Shown: positions 46,561-57,299 of the stretch, piece after piece
Layout of the letters: every line of letters begins with the position of its first letter
Position numbering within the stretch: the first letter of the stretch is position 1
Assembly (NCBI GenBank): GCA_000711775.1
Contig: ARYC01000315.1
Span: 120,250-184,249 of the forward strand
Reading direction: 5' to 3'
Origin: Oxytricha trifallax
Lineage: Eukaryota > Ciliophora > Spirotrichea > Sporadotrichida > Oxytrichidae
Length of the DNA stretch: 64,000 nucleotides
Notes under the pieces: generated by a model
The model's input: only the letters and a program-made list of their open reading frames with translations
Told to the model about the DNA's origin: nothing
Database searches by the model: none
Made by a program: the position numbers and the translations under genes

Positions 46561-46849
46561 CCCCAAAAGCTTGATATTTTTGACTCGCATTTAATCAATA
46601 ACTTCAACCCCTAACGAATTTCCTACAAATCAAAGCATTTATAAACCTCATTAAGGGGTTTTGCGGTTTTGATTGTTGTGATGTAGATAACAAATATTTT
46701 ATAAAAAATTAATAAAATTTTTATTGCTAAAATTGTTTTGGATTTCTTTAATTCAGAAAATATATTGAATAAAATTGTATGATAAATTATATTTTAAATT
46801 CAAGATTAGTTAGATAGAGTTTGCATGAAAATTTTTTAATTTTTATTAT

Positions 46850-47108
46850 GGTGGGTAAGATTAATTTCTACATTATTAAATTCGTTGTTTGTTCGAAATA
46901 ACTATTTATATGAATGACTTAAACTGGAGATTAAACAATTATGTTGCTCTTTACTTGCTGGTTAATAGAATTTTTAGATATATTTATTCTATTTAGTTAA
47001 TAATAATCAATTTCTCAATATTAAAACAGTTAATGAGTAGATAGATACGATATTATTTAAAGTTTTTTACTAGAGCAATTTTAATTAAAAATTTATTAGA
47101 ATGTTTGG
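46850..47108 (-). CDS. MDS-like block H of the long - strand gene
   Basis: Open on - except one TGA: TFQQIFNQNCSSKKLQIIS, LNRINISKNSINQQVKSN, IIVQSPVQVIHINSYFEQTT, NLIMQKLILPTIIK. Rich in N, Q, S and I like its neighbours. 46672-46849 is AT-rich. Confidence 0.45.
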
Positions 47109-47131
47109 GCGTCGTAATTGTTAGTAAGTGT

Positions 47132-47290
47132 CTCAAGGATCGTAAAAATAGTGGTTCAACTGACCCACGGCTTTATATTGATTGAGTAGTTATCGTATAT
47201 TTTTGCTTGTTTTTATTAAGCCCATTTTACTTTGGTAACTTTTGGGCATGAATACCATCACTGCTGCCTCAAAGAATTCTATAAAATTAT
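47132..47290 (-). CDS. MDS-like block G of the long - strand gene
   Basis: Open on -: IEFFEAAVMVFMPKSYQSK, MGLIKTSKNIRQLLNQYK, AVGQLNHYFYDP then TGA at the spacer edge. Clearly protein-like. No family recognised. Confidence 0.6.
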
Positions 47291-47410
47291 TAATTTATTT
47301 ACTTTTTTTAAATAAAACAGAAAAGTTTTATGTTTAAACAGTCATAAGAAATCTATATAAGTTTATTAATTTACTCTCGTTGAGTAGAAATGCCAATTTA
47401 ATTCATCATA

Positions 47411-47962
47411 TCAGATTATTTCAAGCGACCGTTTAAATATTACTAAGTCTGAGAAGATTTAAATTGATATAGATAAGTGTGATATTTAGCATCTATGGCA
47501 TCCTAACGCACTGTCCTATTTGGCATGGAGTCGATAAAATTATTTTATTGGGATATTTTACTACTTGCTCTTCGCTTGGATAAAGTATGGTGAGATGATT
47601 GATTAGAGGAGTGGACTCTTTAAATTGGTAACATTGATTTCTTCATAAATAGTGGGTAAAATATTATAGGTACATGGTATAAAATATTTTTGAATATATA
47701 GCTTCATCTTAAACTAATCATCCGAGGACGAAATTGTTTGACTCATTAATTGTTTATTCTAACTTTGGACTTTAACTTTCTCTTAATGATTATTATTTTA
47801 AGTTTAGTTACTATTGACCTATGTGGGATTATAAAATTATGTCTATGTTAAATTGTAGTTTTTCTTTAGGCTTTACTGGTTGTGCTAGGGCGAGTCATCA
47901 GACAAAACTAAGCCAAATTAGCTTGTGAAAGACTGCTGCTAGGATTAGTGAAGATGGTCATT
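47411..47962 (-). CDS. MDS-like block F of the long - strand gene
   Basis: About 184 codons open on - before a TGA. The first half is rich in Q, N and S (HLHQSQQQSFTSQFGLV, SDDSPQHNQQSLKKNY, NNNHQEKVKVQSQNKQL). The second half is more ordered (ILPTIYEEINVTNLKSPLL, SIISPYFIQAKSKQQNI, LHAKQDSALGCHRC). Many of the Gln are TAA/TAG, so a standard-code scan sees nothing here. Confidence 0.65.
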
Positions 47963-48062
47963 ATTGCATAATCAATTATATTAATAGTATAAATAATCTA
48001 GAATTTATTTGTAAATGGCCGAGGTTTTATTGAAATAAGAACTGATTTTTCCACTCCAGATT

Positions 48063-48545
48063 TCAAGCTTTTTAGTTTATAACATAAATAATAAACACCC
48101 TCATTGATTTTAATTTATTAATATCAGAACTTAATTAGTCTTTCAATCTATTTATTTCAATTTTACTGTCACTCCCACCACCCTGGCTATTTTTGAGATT
48201 ATTAATAAAATTACTTTTCTTAATTTACTTGGCTTAGGTTGGTGACTCATAATTTCTAGTAGTTTACTAGGGTTTCAAATTAGTCTTCCTACAACTACTC
48301 AATGAAGCATCCCCTCTTATCACTTTTAATTAAGTGGTGAGTGTTCTGTTTGACATTAATTATTGATATTAAATCACTAAGAGATGGTGTTAGTTTAATG
48401 TTGAGAAAGGATGCTTGTGAATTATTTGCCTCCCGTTTGCACTTGGATTTCTTAACTGTTTTTGAAAGGATTATTTCTGCTTTAATGCTGGTTTAATTTT
48501 ATTTGCTACGTTTGTTCTGTCGATCATAGATAAAAGTTTTAAATA
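48063..48545 (-). CDS. MDS-like block E of the long - strand gene
   Basis: Open on - for ~160 codons to TGA 48063-48065: MIDRTNVANKIKPALKQK, SFQKQLRNPSANGRQIIHK, TTRNYESPTQAKQIKKSN, NSQGGGSDSKIEINRLKDQ. Basic and disordered-looking, then helical. Confidence 0.65.
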
Positions 48546-48582
48546 AATGAAAAGCTAAATACAGTTTGTTAAATTATTAGAA

Positions 48583-49053
48583 TCAGAGGCTAGAAATATT
48601 AATGAGCATCTCGTTTTATCGTAGAACTACTGCCTTAAAAACAGTGTTTGAAAGTTTCTGGAAGTTTATGTCACTTTCTTCTTAAAAGTTGTATGTAGAT
48701 TAGCTAGTTTCTACTGTGATGTTCAATTAATGTTACAACCTAGCCATTTTTATTTATATTTAAAATGTAGATTAAAGAGTTTTGTATAAATAAAATAATC
48801 CTCTTATTTTATGACCACTCCTGTAATATATAAATTATTAAGATAATTTAACATGATCTTTATATTTAGCCAATTAACTATTACTTAGTGCTGCCCATTA
48901 ATTAGTATATTTCAGAACTTAAGAGTTTTAAAAGAAGTCCTCTGCCCCTCCAGTTTTCTTATTTGGATTTTGAGATCTATCTGGTATCTTAATATTCATT
49001 TTATCTCTCTTAAATACAATTCTCTGATTACTATTTGATTTATGATTCTACAT
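48583..49053 (-). CDS. MDS-like block D of the long - strand gene
   Basis: 157 codons in one frame from ATG 49053 to TGA 48583-48585, though upstream sequence is also open. MNIKIPDRSQNPNKKTGG, AEDFFQNSQVLKYTNQWA, ALSNSQLAKYKDHVKLSQQ, and later EESDINFQKLSNTVFKAVV. A ~100-bp AT-rich stretch around 48750-48840 stays in frame and may or may not be an IES. Confidence 0.65.
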
Positions 49054-49154
49054 ATTTTGTTTATTAATTTTTTTCATCGTTAATTTCCTATAATTAATAT
49101 TATAATTAAATAACAAGATTTAATAAAGCTATTTAAATTGAAGTCTTCATTAAG

Positions 49155-49320
49155 TCACTTAATTTAATTAATAGTTTTCCTTCACTCTACTGTTAGATTA
49201 TTATTTATCTAAAGGAGTCTTAGAATAGTTGCAAATTCCTACTTTTTATTGTTTATAGAAATTTTGTCTATTTGAGCTGGATTTTGAACCACTTTTTAAA
49301 AATAGTGAACTAGATTATTT
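49155..49320 (-). CDS. MDS-like block C of the long - strand gene
   Basis: Open on -: SGSKSSSNRQNFYKQQKVG, ICNYSKTPLDKQQSNSRV, KENYQLNQVTQ then TGA. Ser/Asn/Gln-rich like the rest. A second frame is also partly open. Confidence 0.55.
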
Positions 49321-49359
49321 TATTTATAATTTTATATATAATTTAAAATTTATTTAAAT

Positions 49360-49650
49360 AGATAAAATTCCTAATTATTTAAATGAGAAACTAGTTACTT
49401 ATAAATTGTTGATACCACTCTCATTTATATGAGACCTGGTTGTTCTACTGCTGCTTATTTTTAAACTTTAAGCACTTCTCTGTTTAGGAGACTTACTTTA
49501 AGTATTTTATCTCGTTTGCTCATTTGAGAAGTTTTTTTCTCGAATATTCAAGGAATCCTGGAATTCTCTCAATTTTTATAAGGAATTTATTATATTTTGT
49601 TCCAGGTTTTATAGCTTAAAAAAACCTTTCTTCTTAGTTCAGTTATGAAT
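49360..49650 (-). CDS. MDS-like block B of the long - strand gene
   Basis: On -: LNQEERFFQAIKPGTKYNK, FLIKIERIPGFLEYSR, then an A-run (near 49540) where the frame shifts to NEQTRQNTQSKSPKQRSA, SLKISSSRTTRSHINESG, INNLQ. The shift in a homopolymer could be an assembly error. Confidence 0.55.
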
Positions 49651-49719
49651 GGTTGAAATAAAAACAATACAAATTAATTTTAAAAATATATTTCACAATA
49701 TTTAATATTTACATTTATG

Positions 49720-49975
49720 AGATAAGAAGGGCAGCAAGCGAATAATAGTCCTCAGGCCAAGATGTAAAGAAGTTCAAATTTCCAACTAATGACCCCTAAT
49801 TTTATTGATTTTCATTGAACAAACATGACTCCATTTAATTTTAAATCAATATCTATGCTGATTACTTTCATGGATTTTTCTTAATCGAGTGAATCAAATT
49901 TGATTATGAATTTAGTGACTTATTTTTTAAACTTCTCTTCATGTGCGAGGGAAGGAGATACGGTTTACATCAGTT
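49720..49975 (-). CDS. MDS-like block A of the long - strand gene
   Basis: On -: SLAHEEKFKKQVTKFIIKF, DSLDQEKSMKVISIDIDLK, LNGVMF, then a 1-nt shift to FNENQQNQGSLVGNLNFFT, SWPEDYYSLAALLIS. The most 5' block I can support. Whether blocks A-J are one gene or two is inferred from shared strand and composition. Confidence 0.55.
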
Positions 49976-49979
49976 TTGA

Positions 49980-50420
49980 TCTTTTACTAAAGCTTAAATT
50001 CATCGCTACAGTCTATTTTAATATCTGAATTTAAAATAAATTTATTGATAAGCAATAAATCTGTATTATTAATTAAAATATTTTGATTAAGAAATTTTAA
50101 GAAATGATTTATCATGTCCCATTAAATTATATTTGATATTAAATCTTACATCCTTATAAAGTTTACTAGAGTGTTTTATCTGCTTTAATTGAATTTTTAA
50201 GAGAGACTATTTTATGATTATTATTAAGTTTATATGCAATTTTAGGTTTTTGTATTCGTTTTAAGTTTTTTGCTTTTCTATAACTAAGGCCTCTAATACC
50301 TTATATTTTATTCTGTGTTTAAATCTATTTCATTTTATGCTGTGATAACTAGTATTTTATCACATCGTTATAATCTAATATAGGGTTTTTAATTGTTTAA
50401 TTATCATATATTTTAAAATA
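49980..50420. other. AT-rich spacer between opposed coding blocks
   Basis: Nothing recognised. Confidence 0.4.
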
Positions 50421-50424
50421 TTAA

Positions 50425-50610
50425 AAAAGATCAAGCACAGAAAAGACTTGTTATAGTACCCAAAGTAAATTTGATACAAGTCACTAGAAACTACGATTCT
50501 GAGTCCGTTTCGGTTAAAGAATAAATTGATTCTGCAGGCAAGCTTAAATGTAGTCCATATATAATATATTACAAGAATACCTATGAAAAGCACTACATTC
50601 ATAATTTATA
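50425..50610 (+). CDS. MDS-like block, + strand gene upstream of the RING gene
   Basis: Open on +: KKDQAQKRLVIVPKVNLIQ, VTRNYDSESVSVKEQIDS, AGKLKCSPYIIYYKNTYEK. The 75-codon antisense frame is judged a shadow because the + reading has ordinary protein composition. Product unknown. Confidence 0.5.
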
Positions 50611-50714
50611 TTCTATTTATATTATATTCTTAAATAATAGAATTTTCAATTTTTGAAATTATATCTATTCTTCATTTTTCTGATAGATGTATTTATAATT
50701 CAATATATTTATTG

Positions 50715-50830
50715 ATTATGACTTGTGCTAGACTTTCAATGCAGCAAGAATAATATATGAAAAAGAGGACAATAAGTTTCCTTTTTTTCAATTAACACAA
50801 CTAAGTAGCTCTAAATAATTTAAAAATTGA
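50715..50830 (+). CDS. Short MDS-like block
   Basis: Open on +: YDLCQTFNAARIIYEKEDN, KFPFFQLTQLSSSKQFKN, then TGA. Same strand as 50425-50610. Confidence 0.45.
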
Positions 50831-51189
50831 TTTATAAAATAGCAATAAAAATACTCCAGCATAAAACCCGTAGATAATTAATTAAATGAAGAGTATTAAT
50901 TAATTGAACATTACAATAATAATAATCATTTGTAAAAGTTTCCAAATTAATATATAAATCAGTTTAGAGAGAGCGATTACTTTGATTATTCACTGACTTC
51001 AATGTAAATTTAATATTCATATATTTAATATGACGTTTAGTAATTTTAATTTCTATACAAATTTAAATACCATTTTATATATATATATATATATATTTCA
51101 GAATTTTAACCATTAATAAATCATCAATAATTATCAAATAAGTCAAATTTGTTTATTTATTAATTAAATCATTTTTATTAATAATCAAA

Positions 51190-51310
51190 CTCTTCTATAT
51201 CAAACCCTGCAACTTTTGAAATTCTATTCATAAACTTCCTCTATAAAATTAACAAATTTATGAGGAACCTCACATTACTGATTGAAATGAGAGGGATTTA
51301 AAATACAAAA
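51190..51310 (-). CDS. Possible short MDS on -
   Basis: On -: NPSHFNQQCEVPHKFVNF, IEEVYEQNFKSCRV in one frame; a second frame gives RISKVAGFDIEEFDYQQK to TGA. The choice of frame is uncertain. Confidence 0.35.
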
Positions 51311-51545
51311 CATGATTGTAAATAATATCGTTATGAAATCCTAATTAATATATATAATTTTTTTAAAATATTTTCAATAACTCTTTTATTCTAAAATTAA
51401 AGAAGCATACTATCATGTGATTAAATTATATTAGTCATAATTATATCAGAATAATCTATGAAATAATAAACTCACAATTTTATAAAATATAAAAATTTAT
51501 CTCTTTATTTATAACATTATCAGTGAACCCCTTGGGTACACTGAT

Positions 51546-51595
51546 CTTAAAATAAATAATATAAAAATTTTAATTTTTATATTATTTATTTTAAG
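51546..51595. repeat. 50-bp AT palindrome
   Basis: CTTAAAATAAATAATATAAA at 51546 is answered by its reverse complement ending at 51595; 24-bp arms are perfect with a 2-nt centre. It can form a hairpin. No function assigned. Confidence 0.8.
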
Positions 51596-52029
51596 TTAAT
51601 TTTTTCACCATTCAAAATAAATTAAAATTTTTATCTTAGAACTATATTTACTTTCTTACATATAAAATAATGATATAATTTTAGGCATTTATTCACTTAA
51701 ATTTGCAATAAAATATTCTATAAATTATACAAATCCTTTAATAAATAATAGAATAAAATATAGGGATAAAATAAAATATTATCTAAATAAAATATATATA
51801 TGTTATAGGACATTGAATGTTAATTTTTTGTGCCATTATATGATATGATATAACTTATTTCATAATTTCTGTGAAAAGACAACATTTATCATATAAGAAA
51901 TGATTGAATTTAAATTACTATAAATTGAAGGTGGAATCGAAAATTATAAATAATAAATTTACTTGTATAAATTGGAAATTTACAAAAAGATGTACTTTAA
52001 TAAAATTCAGAAACTTGATAAATAAAGAA

Positions 52030-52112
52030 AAGCAAGCATGTACTTGCACAATTAAAATGAAGAACTATCAGAAGAAGAAAAGGTTATGAGCGATGAATTA
52101 ATATGATTATAA
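52030..52112 (+). CDS. Short acidic MDS-like block
   Basis: On +: MYLHNQNEELSEEEKVMSDE, LI then TGA. A longer overlapping frame (51904-52089) is Lys-rich and less convincing. One of the two is likely real. Confidence 0.4.
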
Positions 52113-52200
52113 TAAAAGTATTTATTTTTATTATTGTAATTGAGAATATTTTTTATTATATACAATATATCATTCTATAATTATAATTAGATAACATTAA

Positions 52201-52563
52201 GGAGGAAGTTTCCTGCCCAAAGACATAAAAATATGAAATTTTTTTCTATAAATCTTTATCATTATTTATGATATATTTATTTACTAAATAGCAGTTAATA
52301 TAATTTTTATCTTTATTACAAATTACATTTTTAGTGTAAATAGTATTATTTATAAATAAAAAAAACAAATAATTTTATTTTATATATAATAAAGAATTTG
52401 ACCAAGAATAATACACCTTGCAAATTATATAGTATTGATAGTTGTTAAGTTATTTGTTAAAGGTATTTAAATTAAAATTTAAATATTCTAGTATTTTTAT
52501 TGCCAAAAATATAAAATTCAATATTTGTTGCAAGTAACTTTCGAAGGGGCAGGAAACTTCCCC
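52201..52563. mobile_element. GC-tipped MITE, copy 2
   Basis: GGAGGAAGTTTCCTGCCC at 52201 and GGGCAGGAAACTTCCC to 52563 are inverted. The subterminal CATAAAAATATGAAATTTTT matches the reverse strand of 20230-20290, so it is the same family as 19914-20335 in opposite orientation. No clear target duplication. Confidence 0.75.
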
Positions 52564-52639
52564 AAAATTTAAATTGTCAAAAGACTTCAAGAATATATAA
52601 AGTCGTACAACATAGAGAAGAAGGGATTTGTAATATGAA

Positions 52640-52745
52640 GAAGACAACAGTGATATTTTGAATCTAAATGAATCCTATGCTTTAGTGAATGAGGGAACTA
52701 AAACAAATAAGCAGTAAAAGCCAAAAAAGCATTTTACAGGCAATC
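52640..52745 (+). CDS. MDS-like block, + strand
   Basis: On +: RDLQYEEDNSDILNLNESY, ALVNEGTKTNKQQKPKKH, FTGN. Ends where AT-rich DNA begins. May be the end of the gene starting at 50425. Confidence 0.5.
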
Positions 52746-53230
52746 TTTTTGGTATTCTTATCAATATTATTATGATATTTTAAAAAAATTATTCATTTCA
52801 AATACAATTAATTTATTTATTAACATATGAAATCTAGTATTAAAATGTAATTATAACTCATTTTAATCAATTTTTATCATTTTTAATTAAAAAGAGAAAC
52901 ATTTTATTATAAAAAATCAGAAATTTATATTTCAAAATTTTATCTATATCGTCTTTAATTTAAAAAAAATTAATTTGTAATTACCTACTTTTTTATTTAA
53001 ATTGGAATAGATTGCTTTTATATAAGATAAATGAGTGTTAATATAGTTTATATTTTTCAACACATTTTTATTCTGAAATCAGATATTACTTTCATAATTT
53101 TTAAATAATTCTATCCATTTAATTTAAGTAAAAATAATTATCAAATTTAACTAAAAATACGCCTTTTAATTTTACATATATTTTGGTACTCCTGCCTAGA
53201 ATTAATCTCAACCATTCCAAAGAATATTCA

Positions 53231-54960
53231 TGACAGATAAAACCAACGATACCTTCAAAAAGAGGAAGTAACAGTCTTCAGATTAAATGAACAGCACTGA
53301 AAAATCTCACTTAAATGCTTTTTCTCCCAATTTTCATGGTAATACTGCGATTGATGGAAACGTAAATGACCGCAGAGAAAGCTCAATAAGTTAAATATTA
53401 ATGGAAAAAACTCCCGCAGTTTCTGTTAGACCGTCGATTCAGAAAAATATAACCATTCCAAATGGCACTTACTATAAGTAAAACATATTTTAAAGTAAAC
53501 ATAAACATGTTTTATTTAACCATAAAAGATAATTGAAAAGTAAGTTCTTTTTAAGTATAAATTTTAGAAAAAAATTAGTTATAGCGCATCTGCGAAGAAT
53601 TGAGGTGCCCTATTTGTAAAGATATACTTAAAGACCCAATCTTTAAATCAGAAATAATCTAATCCTGAATAAATTTATCATAAATATAATTATTTAACAT
53701 TTTTTATAACAATCTTTTCACCATGCAATCATGTGTTTTGCAAGGATTGTCTAGCTTCACAAGTAACTAGACAATAGACTATTGACTAAAAAGCAAGATG
53801 TGCTGAATATAAAATAATATTTTTATAATATAAATTTTAACGATTTAGATGGTATAACTTACAACATTGTATTAATTTCCATAAAGATTTTATAATAAAC
53901 TTATACATTTGAAACATATACAGTATAATTCCCACTTTAAATTAGAAGTTTTATTCTAAGTTAATTCTTTAAATTTTAGTTAATGCAACATAGAATTCTC
54001 TCGTAGAAACAAAGAAACTAATTTGAAATTCAACAAGATCCTGGAATACTTCAAGGAAATTCGAACTAACAATAATCTCATGACTCAAATACCTGAGCAT
54101 TTCGATGCCTTCAATCCCTTCAATGCTGCTGAGAAACTTAGAAATGCAAAGATGAAAATTGATGCCAATAAGCATTTATTTTATTAATAATATATATAAT
54201 AAAAACAAAGATAATATACAATGAAATGATAAAATTGTAATGCTTATTTCTGGTGTATTAAAATTAAGTTAAAAATAGTAATTTTTATTTTTATCAAAAA
54301 CTTAAGCAAGTAGAGATGATTAAAACGTAAAATACTTAGTAATAACCTTGGAGACCAGTTGGCAAATCAAACAATTCAAACCCTTTAGTGAATTCTAGTT
54401 ATCCCTAAAATTTGTTTGACAGAACGATGAGTAATGGAAATGCTTTAAATTAAATATATATTTAGGATCATTATTAATAAACCATTCAAAGGAATAAAAT
54501 CAAAATTAAATTTATTTGAAAATCTCTATATTATAGCTCATTAGATGCAGTTTCCAATTTGAGTTCTAATCGCTTAGAAGAGATAAAAGAAGCTAGTTTA
54601 TTAGAAAATTCTAGAAATGTCAAAAATAAAGATAGACTTAAAATTAAAGGATTATTAAAGGGACTTCCAACACCAGACTAACTAAAAATAAACAGCAAAA
54701 TACTATTGCTTTATAAAATAAAAAATAGAATGATAACATAACTGGTGCTGACAGTTCAGTAGGTGAGCATAAGATGGAGGAGTCTAAGGTTCCAAGAAAA
54801 GTTGTAGCCAGGAAGGGAAAAGGCAATACCAAAAAGAATGAAATTTAATCAAGAAGTGTGAGCGAGAAGAAAACTGAAGCACCTAGTTATAGAAAATAGA
54901 ATCAGGGACAAGCTAGTAAAACAATCTAAATCACTCTGGACAAAACAAAGAGCTTGAGAA
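53231..54960 (+). CDS. RING-finger protein gene, in about six MDS-like blocks
   Basis: Block 1 (53231-53478) starts MTDKTNDTFKKRKQQSSDQ. Block 2 (53583-53644) CEELRCPICKDILKDPIF, block 3 (53710-53808) SPCNHVFCKDCLASQ...KARCAE, block 4 (53982-54180) CNIEFSRRNKETNLKFNK, EYFKEIRTNNN. Joined at pointers, these give a C3HC4 RING: CPIC, CNH, CKDC, CAEC. Block 5 (about 54345-54455) reads PVGKSNNSNPLVNSSYPQ. Block 6 (about 54540-54960) reads SLDAVSNLSSNRLEEIKE and a basic tail VVARKGKGNTKKNE, with one frameshift in an A-run near 54690. RING proteins commonly act as E3 ubiquitin ligases. The gene runs into TBE-C. Confidence 0.8.
53645..53717 (+). other. IES with CAATCTTT pointer
   Basis: CAATCTTT occurs at 53637-53644 and 53710-53717. 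Removing one copy and the 65 bp between joins DPIF to SPCNHVFC in frame across the RING domain. Confidence 0.8.
53809..53984 (+). other. IES with AAT pointer
   Basis: AAT at 53806-53808 and 53982-53984. Excision joins KARCAE to CNIEF and so completes the last Cys pair of the RING. The 3-bp pointer is short, so support comes mainly from the domain. Confidence 0.65.
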
Positions 54961-54961
54961 T

Positions 54962-56085
54962 CAAAACCCCAAAACCCCTTAATGAGGTCTATAAGTCCTT
55001 TGATTTGTAGGAAAATTGTTAGGGGTTGGGGTTATTAATTAAATGCGAGACTAAAATAGCAAGCTTTTGGGGTCTATATATATGATGAAGAGCATACAGA
55101 TTTAGTGTTAAACTGCGCTATGGATGTGAGATATACAGTAAATAAATCAAACCAGTACTAAACTATATGTCTATTGCGCTACTCTTAAAGCGTAGTCCGT
55201 CAACTGTTCGCTCCCACTGTCTTATAGCACTATAATTAAAGCAATAATAGCTATATTCTAAGCCTAAGAGGAAGTCAAAGTTTCTATAGAAGCATTTTGA
55301 CTATCTTATTAATGAGAAAACTTTGAAGTATTGGGCTCACTTCTCTTTAGATCAACGAGCTACTATGTTTCATCGCTAGTTCCCTGAGTCGAAGATCTCT
55401 GCATAGTCTGCTGCAAACAATTATAAACGAAACGGTATCTCTTACAAAGGTGGGAATCGTATCAAGAGAATCATTGATTTCACTCTGCCATTTTACAACA
55501 ACAACTTAAATTATATTTATAATTAAATGCAGAGAGCTAATAGAATAATATTAAGTTTATAAATGCTGACGAGGCTGTGTTTACCTTCAACACCTTCATC
55601 TAGAAGTCTTGGTATAAGAGGCATAGTAATATAGAAGTATATGACTAGAAAGTCAAGGTATAAACAAACACAATTCTTGGAGGATTAGCGAGGATGCTGG
55701 TTTAAAAACCTATGTTATTCATCCTCGCTCTATTAAAACAGAGCAATATATTAAGTTCTTAGAGCAGCTGAGAGAGAAGTACCCTGAATAAGAGATTATA
55801 CTATTCGTTGATAATCTTTCTGTTCATAAGACAAAAGAAACAAAGAAGAGTTATGAACAACTAAGAATAGCATCAGTATTCAACGTGCCTTACAGTCCAT
55901 AGTTTAATGGAATCGAATTCTACTGGGGTATACAAAAAGGTCACTACTAGAAAATGCTTCTATACAACTTGATGCATGACCTACCTATCGATACAGTAGA
56001 CTTTAAAAAGAGTTCAGCGAAGAGAGTAGATAATTAATTGGCTTAAAAGTATGCTAAAGAAGGGAGGTAGAAGCCTTTCCTTGCT
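54962..56085 (+). mobile_element. TBE-C, left part only
   Basis: Starts CAAAACCCCAAAACCCC at 54962 after AAT. Transposase follows on +. The 22- and 57-kDa-type genes and the right end are missing; at ~56085 the sequence passes directly into a - strand coding block. Confidence 0.85.
55043..56080 (+). pseudogene. TBE-C 42-kDa transposase, nearly complete with frameshifts
   Basis: HTH segment LNYMSIALLLKRSPSTVRSH, catalytic FINADEAVFTF, ILFVDNLSVHKTKE and FNGIEFYWG are all present. Three 1-nt shifts (near 55107, 55545 and 55675) break the frame. It ends LAQKYAKEGR. Otherwise ~90% of the protein is readable, so it is a recent loss or the indels are assembly errors. Confidence 0.8.
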
Positions 56086-56225
56086 GGTCTAGTGTTCACT
56101 TCTAAATTGTCATTAAGCAAAGGCACGTGATAGTCATTCAATTTCATGTCATATTCTTATGAAGATTTATCATCAATGTTGTGAAGCACCAATAAGCTGT
56201 CTACTATTTGCATCTAAATCCAGAA
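56085..56225 (-). CDS. MDS-like block, - strand gene abutting TBE-C
   Basis: On -: MQIVDSLLVLHNIDDKSSQ, EYDMKLNDYHVPLLNDNL, EVNTRPARKGF. The block's 3' edge coincides with the broken end of TBE-C. Product unknown. Confidence 0.55.
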
Positions 56226-56319
56226 TTAATTATATATATAATTTGGAGTGTAAAAACAAACTTAATTGATTTATAAGATGGGAATAAGTCACTTAATTTC
56301 ATATATACATGTATATTAG

Positions 56320-56482
56320 TTTTACAAAATCAAACTGCCAGGCATGAAATTTATCAGATAGTGGTACTTATAATTGAATCCAGGGTTTATCTCATACAGC
56401 TAAATTTGACTAGTGATAGGGTTCAAGTGAACCAACATGATTTTATTGTAGTTTTGTGATAAAAGCAATTAGTGATGACATT
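56320..56482 (-). CDS. MDS-like block, same - strand gene
   Basis: On -: LLLSQNYNKIMLVHLNPIT, SQIQLYEINPGFNYKYHY, LINFMPGSLIL. Same strand and style as 56085-56225. Confidence 0.5.
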
Positions 56483-56714
56483 TCTTGTTTTATATGTTAA
56501 TTTGATTCTTGGTGTCCTGTAGATCTTAGTTTATGATTATATGAATAAATATTCATCATATAAAGTAGGCTAAATGTGAGATTAAAAAATAATATTAATT
56601 ATTTTATGCTTTGATCATTGATATTTTACTGATGTTATTACTGCTACATCTGCATACCAGCTTGAATAAGTTATTTGAGGTTTTTATTATACATATTCGG
56701 GGCTATTGTGAATT

Positions 56715-56840
56715 TCTAGGACCCTCCAATCAAACCCTTTTTGAAGTAGCTTATGGCTCTCTCACTAAAACTGGCTCTATTTGTTTGAGAGGATGTTAGA
56801 TTTGGATTTTAGTTTAGGTTTGACCTGGATGAGCTACTGC
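56715..56840 (-). CDS. MDS-like block, same - strand gene
   Basis: On -: AVAHPGQTQTKIQIQHPLK, QIEPVLVREPQATSKRV, then TGA. The + frame at 56611-56799 is a shadow. Confidence 0.5.
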
Positions 56841-56884
56841 TAAATCATACTCAATATATTATTAATGAATTAAAATAAAGTGAT

Positions 56885-57240
56885 TATTTTGAAAGAAGCA
56901 AAATTGAAAAAATAAGAGTGTTTAAATTTAAATTAAAGTGAAAATCCAGCAGCTTGAGTATTAGTATAAGAAGAATTTTAAGAAATCGAGGATGACGATT
57001 GAAGCCCTGTATTCCCAGTGAAGGTAAAATGTGGATTATTAATATTATCATTAATGGGTTGCTCAAGTGGATTACAACCGATATCTAACTAAATTGGCTT
57101 GCCTTTACTTTGCTTAGTTTTGTATAAATTTAGGAAGAACGGGTGACAAGAGCCCTTATTATCGCAAATTAGAACTACATTTGACATTGGCTCGTACAGA
57201 AAATGTGGCTCCCCACTTATCTGAATTTGTATAAATAAAT
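56885..57240 (-). CDS. MDS-like block(s), same - strand gene
   Basis: On -: ATFSVRANVKCSSNLRQQG, LLSPVLPKFIQNQAKQRQ, ANLVRYRLQST, then after a 1-nt shift EQPINDNINNPHFTFTGN, TGLQSSSSISQNSSYTNT, QAAGFS. The 60-codon standard-code frame here is a shadow. Confidence 0.5.
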
Positions 57241-57299
57241 TATAAACTATTAGATTTATTAATAACAACTAAATGGGAATAAATTATATAGGAGATATC

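Larger units (their letters stand above)
42640..46671. mobile_element. TBE-B, full length, decayed
   Basis: 4032 bp. Tips are CAAAATCTCAAAACCCC (42640) and GGGGTTTTGCGGTTTTG (46671), with ATT on both sides, a clean ANT duplication. Gene order as TBE-A but all three genes are damaged. It lies in non-coding DNA between - strand coding blocks, so it sits in an IES. Confidence 0.95.
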
